From the NCBI GenBank assembly GCA_002414665.1, contig DIAF01000032.1, positions 65,823 through 107,837 of the forward strand: DNA of 42,015 nt. Reading direction: 5' to 3'. Positions within the stretch are counted from its first letter, which is position 1. Each line of letters opens with the position of its first letter. The notes under the pieces are model-generated. The model worked only from the letters and a program-made list of their open reading frames with translations, was not told the DNA's origin and made no database searches. A program made the position numbers and the translations under genes. The DNA is from Halieaceae bacterium UBA5085 (GTDB lineage Bacteria > Pseudomonadota > Gammaproteobacteria > Pseudomonadales > Halieaceae). Of the stretch, positions 7,544-15,296 are shown one piece after another.

Positions 7544-8452
7544 TCAGGGCGTGGCAGCCCCTGACACCACAGGCTGTGCGGGCACCGCGGCAGGTTCCCA
7601 GTGCGCAAGCGCGAAAGCGAGGAGCGCCTCGACACTGGAGGCGTGTGCCGGCGGCGATGCCTGGCCGAGGGCGGCAAGGGCGGCACGCAGGTTGCGAGCC
7701 GGCGCCGTTGCCTCGAGTGGTGGGGCGAGGTTCTGCTTGCTCAGCTTCTGTCCGCTGCTGTCCGTGAGCACAGGAATGTGTGCGTAGCGGGGGGATGCGT
7801 AGCCCAGCAGCTGTTGCAGCAGCCGCTGTCGGGGCGTGGAGTCGAGCAGGTCGGCACCGCGTACCACATCGGTAATGCCCTGGGCCGCATCGTCAACAAC
7901 GACGGCGAGCTGGTAGGCGTAGAGCCCGTCCTTGCGTCGTACAACAAAGTCGCGCAGCGTCGCGCCCAGCGGCCAGTCCTGCGTCCCTTGCCAGGTATCC
8001 TGCCAGTGTGCCGAGAATGTGGCGGGCACTGAGACCCTCAGGGCATAGGGTGAAGCGGGTTTTTCCGGAGTCAGGGCGCCCCGCTGACGGCAGCCCCGCC
8101 TGCAGTCGCCCATGGGCCCGAGTTCGCGGCGGCTGCAGGCGCAGGCGAACAGGTGCCCGCCCGCCTGCAGCGCGGCGAGCGCGCTGTCGTAGGCAGCACT
8201 GCGCTGGCTCTGCCAGAGCACGCTGTCATCCCAGTGCAGGCCGTGGCGCTGCAGGCAGTGCAGTATCGCGTCGGCGGCGCCCGCCTGTTCGCGTGGCGGG
8301 TCAATGTCTTCAATGCGCAGCAGCCAACGGCCCCCGGCGTGGCGCGCCTCCAGCCAGCTGGCGAGGGCGGCAAGCAACGATCCCAGGTGCAGTGGTCCAG
8401 TGGGGGAGGGGGCGAATCGGCCGCGGTAGGCGCTGTGGCCGGCGGTGGGCAT
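7544..8452 (-). CDS. gluQ: Glutamyl-Q tRNA(Asp) synthetase
   Basis: A truncated class I glutamyl-tRNA synthetase paralogue of 302 residues, lacking an anticodon-binding domain. It attaches glutamate to queuosine in tRNA(Asp). The HIGH-type motif is PLHLGSLLAAL (about 20-30), after RGRFAPSPTG. A zinc site is suggested by FACACSRRELG with DCRRGC. The KMSKS-type loop is GQKLSKQN (about 232-239). The dksA-gluQ order is conserved in many gammaproteobacteria. It lies 76 bases after dksA, and 66 bases separate it from cbrX. Confidence 0.95.
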   Translation of the reverse strand: MPTAGHSAYRGRFAPSPTGPLHLGSLLAALASWLEARHAGGRWLLRIEDIDPPREQAGAADAILHCLQRHGLHWDDSVLWQSQRSAAYDSALAALQAGGHLFACACSRRELGPMGDCRRGCRQRGALTPEKPASPYALRVSVPATFSAHWQDTWQGTQDWPLGATLRDFVVRRKDGLYAYQLAVVVDDAAQGITDVVRGADLLDSTPRQRLLQQLLGYASPRYAHIPVLTDSSGQKLSKQNLAPPLEATAPARNLRAALAALGQASPPAHASSVEALLAFALAHWEPAAVPAQPVVSGAATP

Positions 8453-8528
8453 GGAGAAGCGTCGTCAGCGCAGGGCGGCCGCTGGCGACCCACCTGCTGC
8501 GAGCCGCGCGGCGCCTGCGTTCGGGTTG

Positions 8529-9002
8529 TTAACCCTTCTCCTGCCTTTCCTTGATTTCATCAAGGGTCTTGCAGTCGATGCACAGGGTTGCAGTGGGCCG
8601 GGCTTCCAGCCGCTTGATGCCGATTTCCACACCGCAGGCATCGCAGAAGCCGTAGTCGTCCTGGTTGATGCGCTCGATCGTGCTGTCGATTTTCTTGATC
8701 AGCTTGCGTTCACGGTCCCGCGTGCGCAGTTCAAGGCTGAATTCCTCTTCCTGTGTAGCGCGGTCAGCGGGGTCCGGGAAGTTCGCGGCCTCGTCTTTCA
8801 TGTGGCTGACGGTACGATCCACTTCCTGCATCAACTCCGACTTCCAGTTGAGCAGAATGCTGCGAAAATGCTCCAGCTGTTTGTCGCTCATGTACTCTTC
8901 GCCGCGCTTCGGCTTGTAGGGCTCGAAGTTTTTGAACTCAGTGCTCGCTGAGGTACTCGCGCTGGCGGTTTTTGCCGGCGCTTTCTTTGCTGCTTTGGGC
9001 AT
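8529..9002 (-). CDS. dksA: RNA polymerase-binding transcription factor DksA
   Basis: DksA binds the RNA polymerase secondary channel and, with ppGpp, adjusts rRNA and amino-acid promoters in the stringent response. The 157-residue protein starts at MPKAAKKAPAK (9002) with a lysine/alanine-rich leader. A long coiled coil has the tip motif DPADRA at residues 77-82, containing the two essential aspartates. The four-cysteine zinc finger is C120, C123, C141 and C144. An upstream in-frame ATG (9119) would add 39 atypical residues and is rejected. The short inverted repeat GGGTT-AAC-AACCC spans the stop codon. Confidence 0.97.
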   Translation of the reverse strand: MPKAAKKAPAKTASASTSASTEFKNFEPYKPKRGEEYMSDKQLEHFRSILLNWKSELMQEVDRTVSHMKDEAANFPDPADRATQEEEFSLELRTRDRERKLIKKIDSTIERINQDDYGFCDACGVEIGIKRLEARPTATLCIDCKTLDEIKERQEKG

Positions 9003-9221
9003 GGCTGGGTCCCCATATGGATCGGGTGGTTCGAAAACCCACCGGAGTGGGCGCGTCGGCGCGGGGCGCCGGCGATTGAGCGCCGAGAAACTACCAGATA
9101 TCACCTCGCTTCGCCACAAAATTCGCAGCCGCGGAACGCGCCTGCCCGTGTGGCATTCCCGGTGCTAACACCGCGCGCCCCGCGTTGCTAGAATGAGGTC
9201 TTTGCCCAGCATGGAAAGCCA

Positions 9222-10397
9222 ATGACAACACCTTCCAGGGAATTCCGTTTCGCCGACCGCATTGCCGATATCGAACCGTTTCGTGTCGTGGAGGTGCTTA
9301 CCCGCGCCTCTGAACTTGCCGCCGCCGGGCGCGACATCGTGCTCCTGGCGGCGGGGGCTCCGGATTTTGTCACCGCCGCACCCATCGTCGAGGCCGGCCG
9401 CCAGGCGCTGGCCGATGGGCATACCCATTACTCCCAGTCGGGTGGTTTGCCCGCGCTGCGGGAAGCCTTGTCCGCACACTATGCCCGCGAATACGGTCTC
9501 GATATCGACCCGCGGCGCATCATGGTGACGCCGGGCGCCTCGGGTGCCCTGTTGCTCCTGAGTGCGCTGCTGCTCAACCCCGGTGACGGCATGCTGTTGA
9601 CCGACCCCGGCTATCCCTGCAACCGGCATTTCATGCGTCTGGTTGAAGGGCGCGGACAGCTGGTGCCGGTGGATGCCACGACCCGTTTTCAGCTCACCGG
9701 GGCCCTCGCTGCAGCACACTGGCGCGACAACACGGTGGGCGCGATGGTCGCCTCGCCCGCCAACCCCACCGGCACCTCTCTCTCGCTGGCAGAGCTGGCG
9801 GACCTGTCCGCTGCGGTGCGCGCGCGCAACGGCCACCTGATCGTGGATGAGATCTACCATGGCCTGGGCTATGACGGCCCCACCCGCTCGGTACTGGAGG
9901 TGGATCCGGACGCCTTTGTGGTCAACAGCTTTTCCAAGTACTTCGGCATGACCGGGTGGCGACTGGGGTGGCTGGTGGCGCCCGAGGCCGCTGTCCCCGG
10001 CCTGGAGAAGCTGGCCCAGAACCTGTTCATCTCCATGTCCACCATGGCCCAGCACGCGGCGCTGGCCTGTTTCCAGCCGGGTACCCGGGAAATTCTCGAA
10101 GCGCGGCGGGATGTCTTCCGTCAGCGCCGCGACTTCCTGCTGCCGGCGCTGGAGAACCTGGGGCTCAGCGTGCCCTGCCGACCTGATGGCGCCTTCTATA
10201 TCTACGCCGATGCCGCACGGTTTACCGACGACAGCGAAGCGTTCTGCTGGCGCCTGCTGGAAGAACACGGTATTGCGCTGACCCCGGGCGTCGATTTTGG
10301 CCACGTCCGGGCGCGGGAGCATATCCGGTTCTCCTACGCGACCAGTATGGAGCGTCTTGAGGAGGCGGTCCGCCGCCTGTCCCGGGTACTCGGCTAG
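9222..10397 (+). CDS. PLP-dependent class I/II aminotransferase
   Basis: A fold-type I aminotransferase of 391 residues. The PLP lysine lies in NSFSKYFGMTGWRLGW (about residues 230-245). Other family marks are SPANPTG (substrate/PLP binding), VDEIYHGL with the pyridine-binding aspartate, and the arginine of IRFSYAT near the C-terminus that binds the substrate carboxylate. It resembles aspartate- or alanine-type aminotransferases, but the substrate cannot be fixed. GGAAAG precedes the ATG by about six bases, and a TAGAAT box at 9189-9194 could be its -10 element. The gene is divergent from dksA and overlaps sfsA by one base. Confidence 0.92.
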   Translation: MTTPSREFRFADRIADIEPFRVVEVLTRASELAAAGRDIVLLAAGAPDFVTAAPIVEAGRQALADGHTHYSQSGGLPALREALSAHYAREYGLDIDPRRIMVTPGASGALLLLSALLLNPGDGMLLTDPGYPCNRHFMRLVEGRGQLVPVDATTRFQLTGALAAAHWRDNTVGAMVASPANPTGTSLSLAELADLSAAVRARNGHLIVDEIYHGLGYDGPTRSVLEVDPDAFVVNSFSKYFGMTGWRLGWLVAPEAAVPGLEKLAQNLFISMSTMAQHAALACFQPGTREILEARRDVFRQRRDFLLPALENLGLSVPCRPDGAFYIYADAARFTDDSEAFCWRLLEEHGIALTPGVDFGHVRAREHIRFSYATSMERLEEAVRRLSRVLG

Positions 10398-11116
10398 TGC
10401 AGTTTCCGCCACTGCTCCAGGGCCGCCTGCTGCGGCGCTACAAACGCTTTCTGGCGGACGTTGAACTGCCCTCGGGCGAGGTCCTCACCGTGCACTGCCC
10501 GAACACTGGCGCCATGACCGGTTGCGCGGAGCCGGGTGCGCGGGTCTGGCTGTCGCAATCGGCCAATGGGAAACGCAAGTACCCGCACACCTGGGAACTG
10601 GTGGAGACATCGCGCGGCCTGGCCTGTATCCACTCGGCGCTGGCCAACCGGGTGGTGAGAGCGGCCCTGGAGGCCGGGGTTGTGCCGGGCTTCGAGGGCT
10701 ACCCGGATATCGCGGCGGAAGTGCCCTACGCGGGTGGCAGCCGCGCCGACCTGCTGCTCAGCGGCCCCGAGGGGCGCGTATTCGTGGAAGTCAAGGCAGT
10801 GACCCTGTGTGCAGAGGATGGGCAGGGTCTGTTTCCCGATGCCGTCAGCGAACGTGGCCGCAAGCACCTCGATGCCCTGCGCGGGGTGCTCGACGTGCGC
10901 ACCCGCAGTGTGTTGCTGTTCTGTGTGTTGCACTGCGGTGTAGTCCGTGTGAGCAGCGCCGGGACAATCGATCCCGGCTACCGCGAAGCTCTGCGTAGCG
11001 CCATGGCTGCCGGCGTGGAGGTGCTGGCCTGGCAGGCGGATGTGTCCCCTCGGGGACTGGTACTGGCGCGTCCGCTGCCGTTTACGCTGGACCCACCGGG
11101 GTCGCCGCCATGCTGA
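10397..11116 (+). CDS. sfsA: Sugar fermentation stimulation protein SfsA family
   Basis: A 239-residue protein starting at GTG (10397), which shares its first base with the TAG stop of the aminotransferase. Conserved marks are RRYKRFLADVEL near the start, HCPNTGAMTGC, GSRADLLL and FVEVKAVTL in a nuclease-like core, then FPDAVSERGRKHL. The E. coli protein was named for an effect on maltose metabolism and binds DNA; its biochemical role is not settled. The gene overlaps the downstream peptidase by seven bases, so the three genes probably form one operon. Confidence 0.93.
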   Translation: MQFPPLLQGRLLRRYKRFLADVELPSGEVLTVHCPNTGAMTGCAEPGARVWLSQSANGKRKYPHTWELVETSRGLACIHSALANRVVRAALEAGVVPGFEGYPDIAAEVPYAGGSRADLLLSGPEGRVFVEVKAVTLCAEDGQGLFPDAVSERGRKHLDALRGVLDVRTRSVLLFCVLHCGVVRVSSAGTIDPGYREALRSAMAAGVEVLAWQADVSPRGLVLARPLPFTLDPPGSPPC

Positions 11117-11805
11117 GCGTTGCGCAGCTTACTGGTCGCGACGACAGCCATCTGGTAGAGGTCGACAGCGTGCACCGGTTGCAGCCTGATGCCGCGGCTG
11201 CTTTCCAGCGCCTGCGGGTCGAGGCCCGCGCAGCCGGCTTTGAACTCGCCATTGCCAGCAGCTACCGCTCCTTCGCGCGCCAGTGCCTGATCTGGAATGG
11301 CAAGGCCCGGGGAGAGCGTGCGGTCCACGATGATGCGGGCGCACCGCTGGATATCCGGTCCCTGTCGGGTGCGGCCCGTCTGCACGCCATTCTGCGCTTC
11401 TCTGCCCTGCCGGGCACCTCGCGGCATCACTGGGGAACGGATCTTGATGTGTACGATGCGCGTGCCGTGTCCGCGGGTTACAGCGTGCAGCTGACGCCGG
11501 CAGAAGTGGCACCCGGTGGGCCTTTTGACCCGCTGCATCGCTGGCTTGACGAACGTATGGCCGCGCATGCCTCGGAGGGCTTCTTCCGTCCCTACGGGCG
11601 GGACCGCGGAGGCGTTGCCCCGGAGCGCTGGCACCTGAGTTTTGCGCCGCTGTCCCGTGAGCTGGCCGGGCGTCTTACCGTCGAGACCCTGCGTGAATGC
11701 TGGGATTGCGCAGTTGAACCGTTGGCCTTGCGCGACGAGGTCGAGGCTGAATTGCCGGCGCTGCTGGCGCGCTATGTCGCCGTCGCGGACAACTGGTGTG
11801 AATGA
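11110..11805 (+). CDS. M15-family D-alanyl-D-alanine carboxypeptidase-like protein
   Basis: A zinc peptidase of the VanY/LdcB type, 231 residues. SSYRSFARQ (about 50-58) is the substrate-binding motif. S104-R-H106 and D113 in SRHHWGTDLDV give the first zinc ligands, and ERWHLSF near residue 180 gives the third. Such enzymes trim peptidoglycan stem peptides. No convincing signal peptide is seen at the N-terminus (MLSVAQLTGRDDSH), so either it is cytosolic and acts in wall recycling or the export signal is atypical. It overlaps sfsA by seven bases (ATGCTGA). Confidence 0.85.
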   Translation: MLSVAQLTGRDDSHLVEVDSVHRLQPDAAAAFQRLRVEARAAGFELAIASSYRSFARQCLIWNGKARGERAVHDDAGAPLDIRSLSGAARLHAILRFSALPGTSRHHWGTDLDVYDARAVSAGYSVQLTPAEVAPGGPFDPLHRWLDERMAAHASEGFFRPYGRDRGGVAPERWHLSFAPLSRELAGRLTVETLRECWDCAVEPLALRDEVEAELPALLARYVAVADNWCE

Positions 11806-11871
11806 ATCCGGTGTGCTGGTTGAGCGCTGAGCGGTAGGGATGCCGGGGCACAGCGCAGGGCCGGCCCCGGT

Positions 11872-11894
11872 GATCGCTAATCGGATTAGCGATC
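11872..11894. repeat. Perfect 10-bp inverted repeat over the ppa stop codon
   Basis: GATCGCTAAT and ATTAGCGATC flank a 3-base CGG spacer. The repeat covers the ppa stop codon between the convergent peptidase and ppa genes. It could slow or end transcription from either side, but there is no T-run on either strand, so an intrinsic terminator is only possible. Confidence 0.5.
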
Positions 11895-12431
11895 GATCTG
11901 GCTGGTCTCGTCGAAGTTGCGCACGGCATCGACGATCGCCTTGCGCGCTTCGTCGGCGGTACCCCAGCCTTCGATCTTCACCCATTTGCCCTGTTCCAGA
12001 TCCTTGTAGTGCTCGAAGAAATGCTGGATTTGCTGGATCAGCAGCGGGGGCAGATCGGTCGCTTCCTTGATGTCCTTGTAGGCCTTGCTGAGTTTGTCGG
12101 TCGGGACCGCGATCAGCTTGGCGTCGCCGCCAGCTTCGTCTGACATGTGCAGGATGCCCACGGGACGGCAGGGGATCACGCAACCGCTGATCACGGTGTG
12201 CGGTGTGTGGACCAGCACGTCCAGCGGGTCGCCATCATCTGCCAGCGTGTTCGGGATGTAGCCGTAGTTGCAGGGGTAGAACATCGCAGCGGTCATGAAG
12301 CGGTCTACCATGATGGCGCCACTGTCGTGGTCAACCTCGTATTTGACCGGGTCTGAATGTGCGGGGACTTCGATAATGACATTGATTTCATCGGGAATGT
12401 TCTTCCCGGCGGGCACGAGGTGCAGGCTCAT
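11886..12431 (-). CDS. ppa: Family I inorganic pyrophosphatase
   Basis: Hydrolyses PPi to phosphate and so pulls biosynthetic reactions forward. The 181-residue length and motifs fit the bacterial hexameric enzyme: YEVDHDSGAIMVDRF, YPCNYGYIPNT, the catalytic signature DDGDPLDVLV, and KWVKIEGW. The ATG is at 12431. The next gene upstream on the same strand, pfp, starts its coding end only 56 bases away and uses PPi as phosphoryl donor, so the pair sets PPi supply and demand. Confidence 0.97.
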   Translation of the reverse strand: MSLHLVPAGKNIPDEINVIIEVPAHSDPVKYEVDHDSGAIMVDRFMTAAMFYPCNYGYIPNTLADDGDPLDVLVHTPHTVISGCVIPCRPVGILHMSDEAGGDAKLIAVPTDKLSKAYKDIKEATDLPPLLIQQIQHFFEHYKDLEQGKWVKIEGWGTADEARKAIVDAVRNFDETSQIDR

Positions 12432-12487
12432 GGGCTTTCCTGTAGTGAGTGGTGGCTAATTGGGTTGCGGAGTATAGCAGGCTGTGT

Positions 12488-13750
12488 CTAAACCTTGAAC
12501 GCCGACTTCAGCTTGCGTGGCACCGGCGTCAGGCGCAGCCGCACGTAGCGCGGCAAACCGTTGCGGTAATCCGGGTAGGCCTCGCCCGCGATCAGTGGCG
12601 CCAGGTAGGCTCGCGCCTCGTCGGTGATGCCGAAGCCATCGCGGCTGATGTAACTCCGGGGCATTTTCTTCTCCCGATTGGCGACCGCCTCCAGCGGCGC
12701 TTCACCAATGTGCCAGCTGTACTTTTTGCCCTTGCCGCGCACGATGGCGGGCATGACGGCGTTGCGGCCCTGCAGGGCGAGCTCAACGGCGGCCCGGCCT
12801 ACGGCGTAGGCCTGATCGAGATCGGTTTGTGAGGCGATGTGGCGGGCAGAGCGCTGCAGGTAGTCGGCAACCGCCCAGTGGTATTTGTAGCCTAGCTCCT
12901 GCTTGATCATGTCAGCGAGGGCGGGCGCCAGTCCGCCCAGCTGGCTGTGGCCGAAGGCGTCGGTGAGCCCCGACTCGGCGAGGAAACGGCCCTCACGGTC
13001 CTGCGTGCCTTCTGAGGCGACAATAACGCAGTGACCCCAGCGCTTGACGGTACGTTGCACCCGCGCGAGGAACTTTGCACGGTCGAACGTCACCTCCGGG
13101 AACAGGATGATGTGCGGCGCATCGCCTTCCCGCTCCGCGGCCAGGCCGGCGGCGGCGGCGATCCAGCCCGCGTGGCGGCCCATAACCTCCAGAATGAACA
13201 CCTTGGTCGAGGTCGCACACATGGACGCCACGTCGAGCGCCGCTTCCCGCGTCGAGATGGCGACGTACTTGGCCACCGAGCCAAACCCGGGGCAGGTATC
13301 GGTCATCGGCAGGTCGTTGTCGATGGTTTTGGGAATGTGAATCGCCTGCAGCGGATAGCCCATAGACTGGCTGAGCTGTGACACCTTGAGACAGGTATCC
13401 GCGGAGTCACCGCCGCCGTTGTAGAAAAAGTAGCCGATGTTGTGGGCACGGAACACCTCGATGAGGCGCTCATACTCGGCGCGGTTTTCCTCCAGGCTCT
13501 TGAGTTTGTGTCGACAGGAGCCAAAGGCACCGGCTGGCGTGCTCAGCAGGCCGCGAATGGCTGCCGGCGTCTCCTTGCTGGTGTCAATCAGGTCTTCCTG
13601 CAGCGCTCCAATAATGCCGTTGCGGCCCGCGTACACCTTGCCTATCTGTTTGCGGTTTGCCCGCGCGGTTTCGATGACGCCGCAGGCAGAGGCATTGATG
13701 ACGGCGGTGACACCACCGGACTGGGCGTAGAAGGCATTTTTGACAGGCAT
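12488..13750 (-). CDS. pfp: Pyrophosphate-dependent 6-phosphofructokinase
   Basis: A phosphofructokinase-fold protein of 420 residues that reversibly phosphorylates fructose 6-phosphate. The donor-site motif is NGGGDSADT (111-119), where ATP enzymes have GGDGS. An aspartate in the fourth place of this motif is the usual mark of PPi use. The catalytic loop PKTIDNDLP (140-148) also fits the PPi type, and MGRHAGW supplies the fructose 6-phosphate site. The lysine-rich KGKKYSWHIGEAPL region follows in the C-terminal half. The donor is inferred from motifs, not shown. No ATP-type pfk is present in the window. Confidence 0.9.
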   Translation of the reverse strand: MPVKNAFYAQSGGVTAVINASACGVIETARANRKQIGKVYAGRNGIIGALQEDLIDTSKETPAAIRGLLSTPAGAFGSCRHKLKSLEENRAEYERLIEVFRAHNIGYFFYNGGGDSADTCLKVSQLSQSMGYPLQAIHIPKTIDNDLPMTDTCPGFGSVAKYVAISTREAALDVASMCATSTKVFILEVMGRHAGWIAAAAGLAAEREGDAPHIILFPEVTFDRAKFLARVQRTVKRWGHCVIVASEGTQDREGRFLAESGLTDAFGHSQLGGLAPALADMIKQELGYKYHWAVADYLQRSARHIASQTDLDQAYAVGRAAVELALQGRNAVMPAIVRGKGKKYSWHIGEAPLEAVANREKKMPRSYISRDGFGITDEARAYLAPLIAGEAYPDYRNGLPRYVRLRLTPVPRKLKSAFKV

Positions 13751-13925
13751 AGTGGGTCCGTAGTGAGCCCGGCCGTGTGGCGCGGGAAGTATCCTATTTG
13801 GTCAGGTCGCGATGATACGGGAAACTGGCGCGCTTGTAGACCGTGGCTGTGACAGTTCCTGACGGTGACTGCTGCCGCTGCCGGCTGCGTGCTAAACTGC
13901 GTCGCTTTACACAAGGGAGCGGCGC

Positions 13926-15296
13926 TTGAGCGGGCACATTCATATTCTGGGTATTTGCGGCACGTTCATGGGTGGGATCGCATTGTTGGCGCGTGAGCTC
14001 GGCTATCGGGTGACCGGCTCCGATGCCAACGTGTATCCGCCCATGAGCACACAATTGCAGGCTGCGGGCATTGAACTCATGGAGGGCTACGCCCCCGAGC
14101 ACCTGCAACCGGCGCCCGACGCTGTTATCGTGGGGAATGCGATGCGCCGCGGCAACCCGGCGGTCGAGTACCTGCTGAACGCAGGCCTGCCCTACACCTC
14201 GGGGCCGCAGTGGCTGGCGGAGCACGTACTGCAGGGCAAATGGGTGCTGGCGGTATCCGGCACCCACGGCAAAACCACCACCAGCAGCCTGCTGGCCTGG
14301 ATTCTCGACTACGCTGGCCTGGCCCCGGGCTTCCTCATTGGCGGTGTCCCGGCGAACTTCGGCCAGTCGGCGCGCGGCACCGCCAGCAATTTCTTTGTGG
14401 TGGAGGCGGATGAATACGACACCGCGTTCTTCGATAAGCGCTCCAAGTTTGTTCACTACCGGCCGCGCACGCTGACCATCAACAATCTCGAGTACGACCA
14501 CGCCGATATCTTTCCCGACCTCGCGGCTATCCAGCGCCAGTTCCATCACCTGCTGCGCTGTGTACCGGGTGAAGGGCTGGTGATTCACCCGCAGGGTGTG
14601 GGCGCGGTCGATGAGATGCTGGCAATGGGTTGTTGGACACCGACCCAGGCGTTTGCCCTGGCCGGATCTCCTGACTGGGCGGCGACGTTGCTGATGGCCG
14701 ATGGATCGCGTTTTGCCGTCCGCGACCCGTCCGGGGCGACAGAGGAGATCACCTGGGGATTCCTTGGGCGACACAATGTCGAGAACGCGCTGGCGGCGCT
14801 GGCGGCGGCCCGTCATGTCGGTGTGCCGCTGCAGCAGGGTGCCCGGGCAGTGGCTGCATTTCGCGGCGTGAAACGCCGGTTGGAACTGCTCGGCGAAGTG
14901 GGTGGCGTGACTGTCTACGACGATTTTGCCCATCACCCCACGGCGATTGCGACCACGCTGCAGGGTGTGCGGGCCAGTGCTACCGGTCGTGTGATTGCTG
15001 TGGTTGAACCGCGCTCGAATACCATGCGTATCGGTCAACACAGGGACGCACTGGTGGCATGCACGTGCGATGCGGATGCGGTCTATTGGTTTCAGCCCCC
15101 GGGCATGGACTGGTCGCTGGCCGCCCTCGCTGCTGAGAGTCCGGTGCCCGCTGCGGTGTCCAGTGATGTGGCCGAGCTGGCCAGGCGGGTGGCCCGGGAC
15201 ACACGACCGGGTGACCGGGTCGTGATAATGAGTAACGGCGGCTTCGGTGGCATCCACCAGCTTCTCCTCGACGAATTGAAGGCGGCAATCTCCTGA
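13926..15296 (+). CDS. mpl: UDP-N-acetylmuramate:L-Ala-gamma-D-Glu-meso-DAP ligase
   Basis: Mpl joins recycled murein tripeptide to UDP-MurNAc, bypassing MurC, MurD and MurE. The 456-residue Mur ligase has an N-terminal nucleotide-binding domain with the Mpl-typical HILGICGTFMGGIA, the ATP loop SGTHGKTTT (111-119), VVEADEYDTAFFD, and YDDFAHHPTA in the C-terminal domain. The start is TTG at 13926, supported by AAGGGAG six to seven bases upstream; no in-frame ATG precedes the nucleotide-binding motif. It overlaps the next gene by one base. Confidence 0.96.
   Translation: MSGHIHILGICGTFMGGIALLARELGYRVTGSDANVYPPMSTQLQAAGIELMEGYAPEHLQPAPDAVIVGNAMRRGNPAVEYLLNAGLPYTSGPQWLAEHVLQGKWVLAVSGTHGKTTTSSLLAWILDYAGLAPGFLIGGVPANFGQSARGTASNFFVVEADEYDTAFFDKRSKFVHYRPRTLTINNLEYDHADIFPDLAAIQRQFHHLLRCVPGEGLVIHPQGVGAVDEMLAMGCWTPTQAFALAGSPDWAATLLMADGSRFAVRDPSGATEEITWGFLGRHNVENALAALAAARHVGVPLQQGARAVAAFRGVKRRLELLGEVGGVTVYDDFAHHPTAIATTLQGVRASATGRVIAVVEPRSNTMRIGQHRDALVACTCDADAVYWFQPPGMDWSLAALAAESPVPAAVSSDVAELARRVARDTRPGDRVVIMSNGGFGGIHQLLLDELKAAIS

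Noticed and set aside
9161..9172. GGTG-CTAA-CACC inverted repeat between dksA and the aminotransferase
   Set aside because: A 4-bp stem is too short to distinguish from chance in GC-rich DNA.
9165..10412. A 415-codon open frame on the minus strand opposite the aminotransferase
   Set aside because: It is a GC-rich antisense shadow; its translation is low-complexity (His/Gln/Arg-rich) and the plus-strand gene has all family motifs.
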